The notes under the pieces are model-generated. The model worked only from the letters and a program-made list of their open reading frames with translations. It made no database searches and was not told the origin of the DNA. A stretch of 41,046 bases of DNA from Campylobacter sp. RM16189 (lineage in GTDB: Bacteria > Campylobacterota > Campylobacteria > Campylobacterales > Campylobacteraceae): assembly GCF_012978815.1 (NCBI RefSeq), contig NZ_LIWR01000009.1:1-41046 (forward strand), in the 5' to 3' direction. Below are positions 8,843 to 18,288 of the stretch, one piece after another; the stretch's first letter is position 1, and every line of letters begins with the position of its first letter. The position numbers were made by a program, and so were the translations under genes.

Positions 8843-9979
8843 ATGAAAAAGGCTTTAGTGCATGATTGGTTTAGTGTATATGCGGGTGCGGAGCGATGCG
8901 TAGAGAGCTTTACAAATATCTGGGATGATTTTGATATATTCTCTCTTGTTGATTTTTTAGACCCGAAAGATAGAGAGATAATCCTTAAAGGCAAGATTTC
9001 ACAAACCAGCTTTATACAAAATTTACCACTTTCAAAGAATAAATTTAGAAACTACCTTCCGCTATTTCCTTTTGCTATAGAGCAGCTTGATCTACGCGAA
9101 TACGATCTTGTCCTATCAAGCTCTCATGCGGTTGCTAAAGGTGTTTTAACAAGACACGATCAGCTACATATCAGTTATATTCATACTCCGATTCGTTATG
9201 CTTGGGACATGTATCTTAACTACCTTGAACAAAATTCTCTGCAAAGCGGATTTAAGTCTCTTCTGGCAAGATATTTTTTGCATAAAATTCGTCTTTGGGA
9301 CATAGCTTGTGCAAATAGAGTCGATCTTTATATTGCAAATTCAAATTTTGTATCAAATAGGATAAGAAAAATTTACCGTAAAGATTCAAAAGTCATCTAT
9401 CCTCCTGTAGATACTAATAAATTTAAAATAAATTCTAAAAAAGATGATTTTTACATCACAGTCTCAAGGCTGGTCGCCTATAAAAAAGTTGATTTGATAG
9501 TAAGAGCATTTAATGAGAATGGCAAAAAGCTGGTAGTGATAGGAGATGGTAATGAGATGACAAGGATAAAGAGCATAGCAAGGAGTAATATAGAGATATT
9601 GGGTTTTCAGGATAGCAAAATATCCGCCGATATGATGAGTAAGGCTAAAGCCTTTGTTTTTGCTGCAATTGAGGACTTTGGAATAACCCCTGTTGAGGCG
9701 CAAGCTTGCGGAACGCCTGTAATATGCCTAGATAAAGGTGGGGCGAGAGAGAGCGTGATAGATGGAGTAAGCGGGGTTTATTTTGCGGATCAAAATGTCC
9801 AGAGTATAGTTGAAGCGGTAGATAAGTTTGAGAAAAATTTGGATAAATTTGATTCAAATATTATAAAAGCTCATGCAGGAAGGTTTTCTAAAGAGAGATT
9901 TGAGTCCGAGATAAAGGAATTTGTGGAGGACAGTTATGATAAATTTCGCTTTGGCGGTATAGATGCGCTTAGAAAATAA
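8843..9979 (+). CDS. GT4-family glycosyltransferase (WbaZ/WbpZ-like)
   Basis: This GT-B glycosyltransferase has about 378 residues. The N-terminal acceptor-side domain opens with the family-typical VHDWFSVYAGAERCVESF and has YIHTPIRYAWDMY near residue 117. The C-terminal nucleotide-sugar domain has TVSRLVAYKKVDLIVRAF and the E-x7-E motif in IEDFGITPVEAQACGTPV. Similar enzymes add mannose or D-rhamnose from GDP-sugars when ABC-exported O-antigens are primed. I place the start at ATG 8843, because AGGA lies five bases before it; the TTG one codon upstream sits too close to that site. The 3' end overlaps the next gene by 17 bases. Confidence 0.87.
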   Translation: MKKALVHDWFSVYAGAERCVESFTNIWDDFDIFSLVDFLDPKDREIILKGKISQTSFIQNLPLSKNKFRNYLPLFPFAIEQLDLREYDLVLSSSHAVAKGVLTRHDQLHISYIHTPIRYAWDMYLNYLEQNSLQSGFKSLLARYFLHKIRLWDIACANRVDLYIANSNFVSNRIRKIYRKDSKVIYPPVDTNKFKINSKKDDFYITVSRLVAYKKVDLIVRAFNENGKKLVVIGDGNEMTRIKSIARSNIEILGFQDSKISADMMSKAKAFVFAAIEDFGITPVEAQACGTPVICLDKGGARESVIDGVSGVYFADQNVQSIVEAVDKFEKNLDKFDSNIIKAHAGRFSKERFESEIKEFVEDSYDKFRFGGIDALRK

Positions 9980-10580
9980 AATTTTATTAAAAGCTATGAT
10001 AGATTATATTTTAGTGATAATAAGTATGCCGATATGGTTATTTGTTATGGCTTTTATTGCTATTGGTATGAAAATTTTACAGCCTAGCGAGAGCATATTT
10101 TTTAAGCAAAAGAGGATTGGGCACTTTAATAAAGCGTTTGACTGCTATAAATTTAGATCGATGTATAAAAACGGACATGAAATTTTGATCCAATATCTTA
10201 AGGAAAATCCAGATGAAGTCGAGCACTACAAGAGGTATCATAAGTATAGAAACGATCCTAGGATAACAAAGATTGGGCATTTTATCAGAAAAACATCTTT
10301 GGATGAGTTGCCTCAGCTTTTTAATGTATTAAAGCTGGAGATGAGCTTAGTAGGACCAAGACCATATATGATAGCCGAAAAGAAAAAAATCGGAGCAAAT
10401 ATTAAAAAAATAACAAGCGTTAGACCTGGACTTACAGGTCTTTGGCAAGTAAGTGGCGGAAATAAATTATCATTTCACGATAGGGTTGATCTAGACTGTA
10501 GGTATGTAGATAATATCTCGATTTTAGGCGATATTTTAATACTTATTAAAACCATAAAAATAGTTTTTAAAAACCAGTAA
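9963..10580 (+). CDS. Initiating sugar-phosphate transferase (bacterial sugar transferase family)
   Basis: This 205-residue monotopic phosphoglycosyl transferase of the WbaP/PglC catalytic-core type moves a sugar phosphate onto undecaprenyl phosphate to start a glycan. It shows the membrane-inserted N-terminal hydrophobic segment (residues 13-37), KQKRIG, the YKFRSM block, the catalytic Asp-Glu pair in TSLDELPQL, and SLVGPRP. It has no large N-terminal five-helix region as in full WbaP or WcaJ. The sugar cannot be read from sequence. The ATG lies inside the end of the preceding glycosyltransferase gene. It is the last gene before a 72-base gap. Confidence 0.9.
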   Translation: MRLENKILLKAMIDYILVIISMPIWLFVMAFIAIGMKILQPSESIFFKQKRIGHFNKAFDCYKFRSMYKNGHEILIQYLKENPDEVEHYKRYHKYRNDPRITKIGHFIRKTSLDELPQLFNVLKLEMSLVGPRPYMIAEKKKIGANIKKITSVRPGLTGLWQVSGGNKLSFHDRVDLDCRYVDNISILGDILILIKTIKIVFKNQ

Positions 10581-10616
10581 TAGACACCAAATAATCTATG
10601 TTTAATCTCTTTTAGA

Positions 10617-10622
10617 TATAAT
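10617..10622 (+). promoter_or_regulatory. Candidate internal promoter before wzm
   Basis: A consensus TATAAT lies 31 bases before the TTG start of wzm, in the only gap of size inside the polysaccharide cluster. It could restart transcription for the exporter genes. No -35 or TG extension is present, so the support is positional plus the exact hexamer. Confidence 0.35.
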
Positions 10623-10652
10623 CATTAAAATTTTAATTACGGTCAATATATA

Positions 10653-11423
10653 TTGCTAAAAAAAAATATTATTAATACTTATCAACTTGTAAAATTCGAT
10701 TTTAAAAGCAGATACGCCAAGACTAGCCTAGGTCAAATTTGGTATCTTATATCTCCTATTATAATGCTTTTTATCTATACGGTTATATTTTCAGATTTTA
10801 TGAGTGCAAGGCTTGGTATAAGCGATCAGCCATACGCATATAGCATATATTTGATACCAGGACTTTTTGCATACTCTGCATTTAGCAACACCCTTACCTT
10901 AATGATGGAGGTTCCATTTGCAAAGGCTGGAATTTTAAAGAAAATCAACACCCCTATCTATATTTTTGAGCTTAGCCCTTTAATAATTCAATTTTTGATA
11001 TTTATTTTTTCCATGTTTATAGGAGTTTTGTTTCTTGTTGCAGTAAAAGATGTAAGCTTTAATATACTTTTTATAATTCCGATGATGATATTGCAGACTC
11101 TTTTTGTATTTGGTTTAGGGCTTTTTTTATCGGTTTTTGCAGTATTTTTTAGAGATATTAAAGAGATAATACCTATTGTCCTTCAGCTTTTATTTTGGGC
11201 TACTCCTATCGTATATCCGGCCTATATAATCGAACAAAAGGCAAAAATTTTACTGTATATAAATCCGTTTTATTACTTTGTCAGACCATATCAGGATATT
11301 TTTTTATTGGGTTCTGTAAAACTAAATGATTTTATAGCCCCAGCAATTCTGTCCGCTACATCTCTTGTTGTCGGTATATTTTTTTACAAGAAGCTTGTGG
11401 GGGCGGTAAGAGATAACTTATGA
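10653..11423 (+). CDS. wzm: O-polysaccharide ABC exporter permease
   Basis: This 256-residue ABC-2 type permease has six predicted membrane helices. The amphipathic N-terminus contains FDFKSRYAKTSLGQIWYLI, and the family's FFRDIKEIIPIVLQ lies on a cytoplasmic loop, with LLFWATPIVYPAY after it. With Wzt it exports a completed undecaprenyl-linked polysaccharide across the inner membrane. The only workable start is a TTG at 10653, directly followed by a run of nine A bases (10658-10666) in codons 3-5. The stop overlaps wzt by four bases. Confidence 0.9.
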   Translation: MLKKNIINTYQLVKFDFKSRYAKTSLGQIWYLISPIIMLFIYTVIFSDFMSARLGISDQPYAYSIYLIPGLFAYSAFSNTLTLMMEVPFAKAGILKKINTPIYIFELSPLIIQFLIFIFSMFIGVLFLVAVKDVSFNILFIIPMMILQTLFVFGLGLFLSVFAVFFRDIKEIIPIVLQLLFWATPIVYPAYIIEQKAKILLYINPFYYFVRPYQDIFLLGSVKLNDFIAPAILSATSLVVGIFFYKKLVGAVRDNL

Positions 11424-12625
11424 GTGTAGTTTTAAGAGTTAAGAATATTACAAAAGAATTTAGAGTTTATGAGCGCCAAAGAGATAGACTTAAAGAGATT
11501 TTTCAAAAAAAACCTCTGCATAAAAAATTCTTCGCAAATCGCGATATAAGCTTTGACTTACATAGTGGCGAAAGCCTTGGTATAGTGGGCTTAAATGGGG
11601 CGGGTAAATCTACGCTTTTAAAGATAATAAGCGGTGTTTTAATGCAAACTTCGGGAAGTATAGAAGCGGACGGCTCGGTAGCTGCCATACTAGAGCTTGG
11701 AACAGGGTTTAATTACGATCTAAGCGGAGTTGAAAATATTTATTTTAACGGCTATCTGCTTGGAATGAGCAAGGCTTATATAGATGAAAATTTGCAAAAC
11801 ATTATAGATTTTAGCGAGCTTAATGAGTTTATAAAAATGCCTATTGGTACTTATTCTTCAGGAATGGCGGTGCGTCTTGCGTTTTCTATAGCCATATTTT
11901 CAAACGCTCAAATTTTTATAATAGATGAGGCTCTATCTGTAGGAGATGCTCACTTTTCTCAAAAATGTATAAAGAAACTCAAAGATATAAAGTCCGAGGG
12001 AAAGAGCATTATATTTGTATCTCATGATTTAAACTCATTGAAGCTTCTTTGCGATCGAATTATACTTCTAAGATCGGGTAAGGTTGTGCAAGAAGGTGAT
12101 CCTCAGGATGTTTTAGATACCTATAACTATTTAATAACTGAAATTGGTAAAATTGATGAAAATTTAAAAGAGCTAAACAGCGATTATGGTAGCAAGGAAG
12201 CGATCATAACAAACATTAGTATGAAAAAAGATAGTAGTGATGTCTCTGTAACATGTTGTGGCGATAGTGTGAATTTTGAAATAGAGATTCATTCCAATAA
12301 AGATCTAAAAGATCTCTCTTTAGGGTTCTTGATTAAGGATAAATTCGGACAAGATATATATGGCACAAATACTAATTTGCTTGGTATTGATTTAGATTTA
12401 AAGCAGAATAAAAGATACGTGATAAATTTATATCTAAAGCTTGATATTGGAGTTGGATTTTATACTGTTACTTTAGCTTTGCATTCAAAAGATACCCACG
12501 TAGACGATTGTTACCACTGGATGGATAATGCGTTGAGATTTGAGGTTATAAACCCTGAAAAAATAGATTTTATAGGAATTTGTAGATTGAATTCAGTGAT
12601 TGATATAAAGGAAATTAATGGATAA
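11420..12625 (+). CDS. wzt: O-polysaccharide ABC exporter ATPase with C-terminal carbohydrate-binding domain
   Basis: This 401-residue protein has an ABC ATPase domain in residues 1-245: Walker A GLNGAGKSTLLK, the LSGVENIYFNG segment, signature YSSGMAVRLAF and Walker B IFIIDEAL. A further 150 or so residues form a strand-rich Wzt-C domain, containing EIEIHSNKDLKDLSLGFLIKD and a DDCYHWMDNALRFEV-like end. In E. coli O8/O9a, and probably here, this extra domain binds the modified non-reducing end so that only finished chains are exported. The extension matches the presence of a WbdD-like methyltransferase immediately downstream, overlapping by 8 bases. Confidence 0.93.
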   Translation: MSVVLRVKNITKEFRVYERQRDRLKEIFQKKPLHKKFFANRDISFDLHSGESLGIVGLNGAGKSTLLKIISGVLMQTSGSIEADGSVAAILELGTGFNYDLSGVENIYFNGYLLGMSKAYIDENLQNIIDFSELNEFIKMPIGTYSSGMAVRLAFSIAIFSNAQIFIIDEALSVGDAHFSQKCIKKLKDIKSEGKSIIFVSHDLNSLKLLCDRIILLRSGKVVQEGDPQDVLDTYNYLITEIGKIDENLKELNSDYGSKEAIITNISMKKDSSDVSVTCCGDSVNFEIEIHSNKDLKDLSLGFLIKDKFGQDIYGTNTNLLGIDLDLKQNKRYVINLYLKLDIGVGFYTVTLALHSKDTHVDDCYHWMDNALRFEVINPEKIDFIGICRLNSVIDIKEING

Positions 12626-13640
12626 AGGTTTTTATGTAGCTCTTGAAAATAGATTTAGAGGTAGCGAAGAGCTTGTTAAGGAGAGGCAAAAAAAGTATCT
12701 TAAATTTATAAATCCGTTAAAGGATATCAAAGATCATGTAAGTGCTCTTGACATAGGTTGCGGACGCGGAGAATGGCTCTCCTTGCTCAATGAAAACGGA
12801 TTTTTAGCAAGAGGAATAGACATAGACGATGATATGGTAGAGCTATGCTTAAAAAAAGGGTTTAATACTAAAAAAAACGATGCGCTTTCTGAGCTAAAAA
12901 GTCTTGAAGATAATAGTGTCGATATAATTTCCGCTTTTCAAGTTGTAGAACATATTGATTTTGATGATGTTCTAGATATTTGCAAAGAGGCTATGAGAGT
13001 CTTAACTCCATGCGGAATTTTAATTCTTGAGACGCCGAATCCTGAAAACATTATGGTTTCTACTCATTGGTTTTATCTTGATATAACACATAAAAAACCA
13101 ATCCCTTGCGATCTACTCGCTTTTGCTACGGAGTATTGCGGATTTAAAAGAAATTTTATAATACGTTTGAACGAAAAAGAGTTGAATCTATCAGGATATG
13201 ATATGGATCTTTTTGATGTTTTTGAAAAAGTTAGTCCCGATTACTCTATAGTGTCTCAAAAGGACGGTAGCAATATCGGTATTTTTGATCCTGCTTTTTC
13301 CGAGGGCTATGGTATAAATTTAGATCAAATTTCACATATGTATTCACATATATTAAGGATGCATAATAAAAATATGAATGAACGTATTGATCAAAATATA
13401 TTATCTCTTAAGGAAGAGATAGAAGGAATTAAAAATAGTAGATCATGGCGCATAACAAAGCCTTTAAGGGAGGCTGTAGGTTTAGCAAGAGATATAAAGG
13501 CTCAATTTAAGGCTTATTTAGATAAAGGTATGTCTATTATCAAAAAAATAAATTTAAGTTCTATATTTAGTTCTAATCAATCCAATGTTTTGACCAAAAA
13601 AGAGTTGGAAATTTACAAAAAATTAAGAAAAAAGGATTGA
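12618..13640 (+). CDS. WbdD-like SAM methyltransferase, probable O-chain terminator
   Basis: This 340-residue protein has a class I SAM methyltransferase domain (about residues 40-210): LDIGCGRGEWLSLLNENGF, IDIDDDMVELC, then FQVVEHIDFDDVL and LILETPNPENIMVSTHWFY. This is the sequence style of the E. coli O8/O9 WbdD methyltransferase domain. After it comes a 100-residue tail with a predicted coiled coil (MNERIDQNILSLKEEIEGI) and an NSRSWRITKPLRE motif. WbdD's kinase domain is absent. The likely role is to methylate the non-reducing terminal sugar, limiting chain length and marking the chain for Wzt. The acceptor is inferred, not shown. Confidence 0.82.
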   Translation: MDKGFYVALENRFRGSEELVKERQKKYLKFINPLKDIKDHVSALDIGCGRGEWLSLLNENGFLARGIDIDDDMVELCLKKGFNTKKNDALSELKSLEDNSVDIISAFQVVEHIDFDDVLDICKEAMRVLTPCGILILETPNPENIMVSTHWFYLDITHKKPIPCDLLAFATEYCGFKRNFIIRLNEKELNLSGYDMDLFDVFEKVSPDYSIVSQKDGSNIGIFDPAFSEGYGINLDQISHMYSHILRMHNKNMNERIDQNILSLKEEIEGIKNSRSWRITKPLREAVGLARDIKAQFKAYLDKGMSIIKKINLSSIFSSNQSNVLTKKELEIYKKLRKKD

Positions 13641-13641
13641 T

Positions 13642-16395
13642 ATGCCTGCTGTTTTAGTTGATTTGGGATTTAAAATAGATGTCGATATATCGGATTTTAA
13701 AGAGTTTTCAAATGATGAAATAGAATTTTTGATATGTGCAAACAAGGATATAGACACCAGAGCTCTTCGTAAAAAGATTAAAAATTTTAAATTATATATA
13801 TTTGAGCCGACTTTGTATATAAATGACGAAGATGAGATAAGAAAACTTAAAAACTATTTTTTAAAAAACACAAATTCAAGCTTTTTAATATCATACGATG
13901 AATTTGAACCTAAAAAGATTAAGGAAAAACTTGAAGAAATAAGAAAAAAAAGCCATACAATAAATAAGGATATTAAACCTAAATTGGCATTCTTTTCGCC
14001 AATTCCAAACGAAAAAACAGGAGTAAGTTTATATAGTGAGGAGCTTTTAGAAAGGCTTAATGATTATTACAAATTAACAGTTATAGTTGAAAATTTGAAA
14101 AATGTAAGAGACGATCTTAAAAAAAAATATGATATAAAAGAGGTTGATTATTTTTTCAAAAATGCGGATTCATTTGATAGAATTGTATATCAAATGGGCG
14201 GCTCATCTTATCATCTTTACATGTACGATATTATGAAAAAATTTGAAGGCATAGTCGTATTTCACGACTTTTATATGTCTCAACTATTTTATCACAAAGA
14301 TTTACGTTATACCGATATATTTTACGATGAGCTTTATTATTCTCACGGATATCATGTTTTTGATTTTTTAAAAGAGCATGGTTTGGCTAAGACTATATTA
14401 AATTATCCTGCCAATCTATCTTTAATAGATTATTCGCTTGGTATCATTACTCATTCTAATGAGCCAAAAAGGATATTTGACTCGCTTTATGGCGGAAATA
14501 ATGATATATTTGAAAATATCCCCCTGCTTAGAAAGCCCGCTAAAATTTCACCTAAAAGCGAAAGCAGAAAAAGGCTAAATTTACCTGAAAATAAATTTAT
14601 AATATCCACTTTTGGCTATATTGGCTCTACAAAATTAACTCTTGAAGCGGTTGAGGCTTTTGCCAAAACAACTCTTTACACTAGAGAAAATTCAATTTTG
14701 CTATTGGTCGGAGAGGGTACGAGCGAACACTATATGAATTTGATTAATAGAGCTATAAAAGATAACTTATTGGACGGTAGTGTTAAATTTATAGGCTGGA
14801 CAAGTGATGAAGAGTATCGAGAATACCTTAGCGCATCTGATGTTGCAATTCAGCTAAGGATTGATTCTAGAGGAGAGACTTCAGCGGCTGTCCTTGACTG
14901 CTTTAATTATTCGCTTGCAACTATAATAAACAATCACGGCTCTATGAAGGACTTACCAAGAGATTGTGCCTATTTTATAGATGAAAAATTTAGTACAAGA
15001 GAGCTTGCTAGTGCCATAGAAAGGATATGTAAAGATTATAATTTAAGAGAAAATATCTCAAAAAACGCAAAAGAACATCTTGATAAAAATCATAATCCTA
15101 GTGTTTGTGCAAAAAAATATTTTGAATTTATAGAGAAAACCTATGCAAAAAAGCCTGTTTTAAAAGAGATTGTAGAAGAATTTAAGAGTTTTAAAAGCGA
15201 TTTAATAATGCTTTCAAAAGCCATATCGTCAATCAAGAAACCGATTTTTAGACAAAAAACTATTTTTATAGATATTACAGAGGTCTATATAAACGATTTA
15301 AAAACAGGCATTCAAAGAGTTGTTAAGGCTCAGCTTTTAATGCTAATAACTATTTGCAAAGAGTATAGAATCGAACCTGTTTACTATAACGATTCAAAAT
15401 CTTCGTATTTTTACGCTAGAGATTTTATGAAAAAACTATATAAACTTGACGAGTGGAATACGTCAAATGAGATTGTGGATATTCATGAAGGAGATATTTT
15501 TTACGGTATTGACTATATGCCTGTTAATTTTGTTCGTGCATATCAAAAAGGTGTATATAATCAATTTAGAGCAAAAGGTGTAAAGCTATTTTTTGTTCTA
15601 TATGATAATATTCCTCTGTCTCATCCTCATTTTTTCCCGCCAGAAGTTCATATTAACCATGAAAGATGGTTGAAATGTGCAATAAATTGCGCAGATGGTT
15701 TTATTTGCATATCAGACTCTGTGGTTAATGATCTAAAAAAATATATACTTGATAATAGTTTAAAAGCACCTGCTGTTATTGAAAGTATGAAGCTTGGACA
15801 CGATATCAGATCTTCTAATCCAATTTTGGGAATAGATGATGACTCTAGGAAAGTATTAAAAAAAATTATCGAAAAACCTACTTTTATTATGGTGGGAACT
15901 GTTGAGCCAAGAAAAGGTCATGATGCCGCCATAGCTGCTTTTGATGCGCTTTGGCAAAGAGGTCTTGATATAAATTTAGTTATTGTCGGCAAAATGGGTT
16001 GGATGGTTAATGATCTTTTTAAAACAGTAGACAGTCATAGTGAAAGAGGCAAAAGACTTATATATCTAAATTTTGTAAGCGATGAGACGCTTGAAGAAAT
16101 TTATAAAAGCTCAAGCTGTTTGATAGCTGCAAGTAGAGCAGAGGGATTTGGACTCCCGATAGTTGAGGCCGCTGTTCATAAAATACCTATTATTGCAAGG
16201 GATTTGGAAGTATTTAGAGAGGTTTCTAATGATTCGGCAACTTTTTTTAAAAGAGACGAGGATTTGGCTGATGTTATATCCAAATGGCTTGATGATTTCA
16301 AAGCTTTAAAGCATATTAAACCTGATGGTGTGGAGATTGTTTCATGGAGAGACAGCGCGATGCAGGCATATAAAATTTTAACAGGAGATTTTTAA
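13642..16395 (+). CDS. Tandem two-domain glycosyltransferase (GT-B + GT-B)
   Basis: This 917-residue protein has two complete GT-B modules. After a divergent 110-residue N-terminus, module 1 (about 112-500) carries [32 protein letters not shown] and [17 protein letters not shown]. Its E-x7-E position is degenerate: E412 is kept, but the second glutamate is replaced by Cys420. Module 2 (about 530-917) carries [34 protein letters not shown] and an intact EGFGLPIVE (E834 and E842). Such tandem enzymes, for example WbdA of E. coli O9a, polymerise O-chains with alternating linkages. It is probably the main polymerase of this chain. An AAGGATTG site precedes the ATG. Confidence 0.87.
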   Translation: MPAVLVDLGFKIDVDISDFKEFSNDEIEFLICANKDIDTRALRKKIKNFKLYIFEPTLYINDEDEIRKLKNYFLKNTNSSFLISYDEFEPKKIKEKLEEIRKKSHTINKDIKPKLAFFSPIPNEKTGVSLYSEELLERLNDYYKLTVIVENLKNVRDDLKKKYDIKEVDYFFKNADSFDRIVYQMGGSSYHLYMYDIMKKFEGIVVFHDFYMSQLFYHKDLRYTDIFYDELYYSHGYHVFDFLKEHGLAKTILNYPANLSLIDYSLGIITHSNEPKRIFDSLYGGNNDIFENIPLLRKPAKISPKSESRKRLNLPENKFIISTFGYIGSTKLTLEAVEAFAKTTLYTRENSILLLVGEGTSEHYMNLINRAIKDNLLDGSVKFIGWTSDEEYREYLSASDVAIQLRIDSRGETSAAVLDCFNYSLATIINNHGSMKDLPRDCAYFIDEKFSTRELASAIERICKDYNLRENISKNAKEHLDKNHNPSVCAKKYFEFIEKTYAKKPVLKEIVEEFKSFKSDLIMLSKAISSIKKPIFRQKTIFIDITEVYINDLKTGIQRVVKAQLLMLITICKEYRIEPVYYNDSKSSYFYARDFMKKLYKLDEWNTSNEIVDIHEGDIFYGIDYMPVNFVRAYQKGVYNQFRAKGVKLFFVLYDNIPLSHPHFFPPEVHINHERWLKCAINCADGFICISDSVVNDLKKYILDNSLKAPAVIESMKLGHDIRSSNPILGIDDDSRKVLKKIIEKPTFIMVGTVEPRKGHDAAIAAFDALWQRGLDINLVIVGKMGWMVNDLFKTVDSHSERGKRLIYLNFVSDETLEEIYKSSSCLIAASRAEGFGLPIVEAAVHKIPIIARDLEVFREVSNDSATFFKRDEDLADVISKWLDDFKALKHIKPDGVEIVSWRDSAMQAYKILTGDF

Positions 16396-17426
16396 TGAAA
16401 AGAGCTTTGATTACGGGTGTAACCGGGCAAGACGGTGCGTATCTTGCAAAGTATCTGCTAGAGCTTGGATACTTGGTTTATGGTACATGTAGGAGAACGG
16501 CTAGTTTAAATTTGTGGAGACTTGAAGAGCTTGGAGTGCTTGAAAATAAAAATTTAAAAATTGTTGAGATGGATTTAACTGATGCGTTTAATATTATAAG
16601 CGTAGTTTCAGAAATTCGTCCTCATGAAATTTATAATCTAGCCGCTCAAAGCTTTGTCGGCGTAAGCTTTAAAGAGCCGTTTCATACGGCAAATGTAACT
16701 GCTCTTGGAGTATTAAATTTACTTGAGGCTATAAGAATAGTGGATAAAGATATCAAATTTTACCAAGCAAGCACATCTGAAATGTTTGGTTTGGTTCAAG
16801 AGGTTCCACAAAGAGAGAATACTCCGTTTTATCCGAGATCTCCTTATGGAGTTGCCAAACTTTACGGACATTTTATAACGGTAAATTATAGGGAAAGCTA
16901 CGGTATATTTGGAAGCAGTGGAATTTTATTTAACCACGAAAGCCCTCTTAGAGGACTTGAATTTGTAACAAGAAAGATTACAAACACTGTCGCTAAAATA
17001 GCGTTAAAAAAGGCTAATGTATTAGAGCTTGGAAATCTTGATGCCAAGCGCGACTGGGGATATGCTTATGAATATGTTCAAGGAATGTATAAAATTTTAC
17101 AGCATCATACGCCTGATACTTTTGTGCTTGCAACAGGCAAGACTACTACTGTAAGGGACTTTGTATCGCTTGCATTTAAAGCACTTGACATAGAGCTTAA
17201 ATTTGAAGGTGAGGGCGAGAGTGAAGTTGGGCTTGACAAGAGCGGCAACGTGCTGGTAAAAGTAAACCCTGAATTTTATAGACCTGCTGAAGTTGATCTT
17301 CTAATAGGCGATGCAACAAAGGCTAAAAATGAGCTTGGATGGGAGGCGCAAACTTCACTTGAAGAGCTTTGCAAAATGATGGTAAAAGCGGATATTAAAA
17401 AGATCGAGAGCGGTTTTGAGTTCTAA
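16395..17426 (+). CDS. gmd: GDP-mannose 4,6-dehydratase
   Basis: This 343-residue short-chain dehydrogenase-like enzyme converts GDP-D-mannose to GDP-4-keto-6-deoxy-D-mannose. The NADP-binding loop is [17 protein letters not shown] (residues 6-22), and [14 protein letters not shown] is typical of GMD. The catalytic set is T127, E129, Y151 and K155 within STSEMFG and RSPYGVAK, with the spacing known for E. coli GMD. Length is normal for the family. Its ATG overlaps the stop of the tandem glycosyltransferase by one base, and its end overlaps rmd by 11 bases, so the two steps are translationally coupled. Confidence 0.96.
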   Translation: MKRALITGVTGQDGAYLAKYLLELGYLVYGTCRRTASLNLWRLEELGVLENKNLKIVEMDLTDAFNIISVVSEIRPHEIYNLAAQSFVGVSFKEPFHTANVTALGVLNLLEAIRIVDKDIKFYQASTSEMFGLVQEVPQRENTPFYPRSPYGVAKLYGHFITVNYRESYGIFGSSGILFNHESPLRGLEFVTRKITNTVAKIALKKANVLELGNLDAKRDWGYAYEYVQGMYKILQHHTPDTFVLATGKTTTVRDFVSLAFKALDIELKFEGEGESEVGLDKSGNVLVKVNPEFYRPAEVDLLIGDATKAKNELGWEAQTSLEELCKMMVKADIKKIESGFEF

Positions 17427-18288
17427 AGTTTTTATTACGGGAGCCGATGGTTTTACAGGTTTTTATTTATCACACTATCTGGAAAAATCAGGATATGAAG
17501 TCATTAAAGCCTCAATAAAAAAACAAAAAGAAGGTTTTGTGTATTGTGATATATGTGATAAAGAGAGCGTAAAGATAGCTCTTAATCATGTAAATCCTGA
17601 ATTTGTTATACATCTTGCCGCAATATCCTTTGCTCCAAGCGATCCTAATCTTATAGATAAAGTTAATATTGGCGGAAGCGAGAATTTGCTTGAGTGTTTA
17701 GAGATGCTTGAAAAAAAACCAAAAAGAGTGATCTTGGCAAGTTCTGCTTCTGTTTATGGGGCGCAAAATAGTGAAATTTTAGCCGAAAATTTAGAGCCAA
17801 ATCCAATCTCTTCTTATGCAAAGAGTAAATTTAAAATGGAGCAAACGGCTCTAAAAAGTAGCCTTGATATCATTATCGCCCGTCCATTTAACTATACGGG
17901 AGTAGGGCAAGCTATAAGCTTTTTGATACCTAAAATAGTATCTCATTTTAAAGAAAAAAAATCTACTATCGAACTAGGAAATTTAACTCCCAAGCGTGAG
18001 TATAATAGCGTTTTGGATGTGGTTAAAATTTATGAAAAACTGCTTCATGCAAAAAGCGAGCATAAAATTTTTAACATAGGTTCTGGAGTCGGATATGGCG
18101 TGGGCGACATAGTAAAGTTTATGCAAGAAATTTCAGGAAATAGTATAAATATCGTTCAAAATCCAAATTTTATAAGGAAAGATGAAGCCGAGATACTAAT
18201 ATCAAATACTTCAAGACTGAAAGATTGTGGTTTGTATTTTTGCAAAACAGACATAAAAAATATTTTAAGGTGGATGTATGAGAATTAA
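17416..18288 (+). CDS. rmd: GDP-4-keto-6-deoxy-D-mannose reductase (probable Rmd)
   Basis: This 290-residue extended short-chain dehydrogenase has the NAD(P)-binding [17 protein letters not shown] (6-22), [12 protein letters not shown] (106-117) and the YxxxK pair Y134/K138. Placed directly after gmd it most probably reduces the 4-keto product to GDP-D-rhamnose. GDP-L-fucose synthase is the main alternative; it is less likely because the GSSCIYP-type motif and C-terminal features of that family are missing. The start is a TTG inside the end of gmd. It ends with an 11-base overlap into the next glycosyltransferase. Confidence 0.8.
   Translation: MSSKVFITGADGFTGFYLSHYLEKSGYEVIKASIKKQKEGFVYCDICDKESVKIALNHVNPEFVIHLAAISFAPSDPNLIDKVNIGGSENLLECLEMLEKKPKRVILASSASVYGAQNSEILAENLEPNPISSYAKSKFKMEQTALKSSLDIIIARPFNYTGVGQAISFLIPKIVSHFKEKKSTIELGNLTPKREYNSVLDVVKIYEKLLHAKSEHKIFNIGSGVGYGVGDIVKFMQEISGNSINIVQNPNFIRKDEAEILISNTSRLKDCGLYFCKTDIKNILRWMYEN

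Noticed and set aside
17416..18288. GDP-L-fucose synthase as the identity of the reductase after gmd
   Set aside because: The motif near the catalytic serine is SSASVYG, typical of Rmd-like reductases, not the GSSCIYP form; the fit with D-rhamnan genes is also better.
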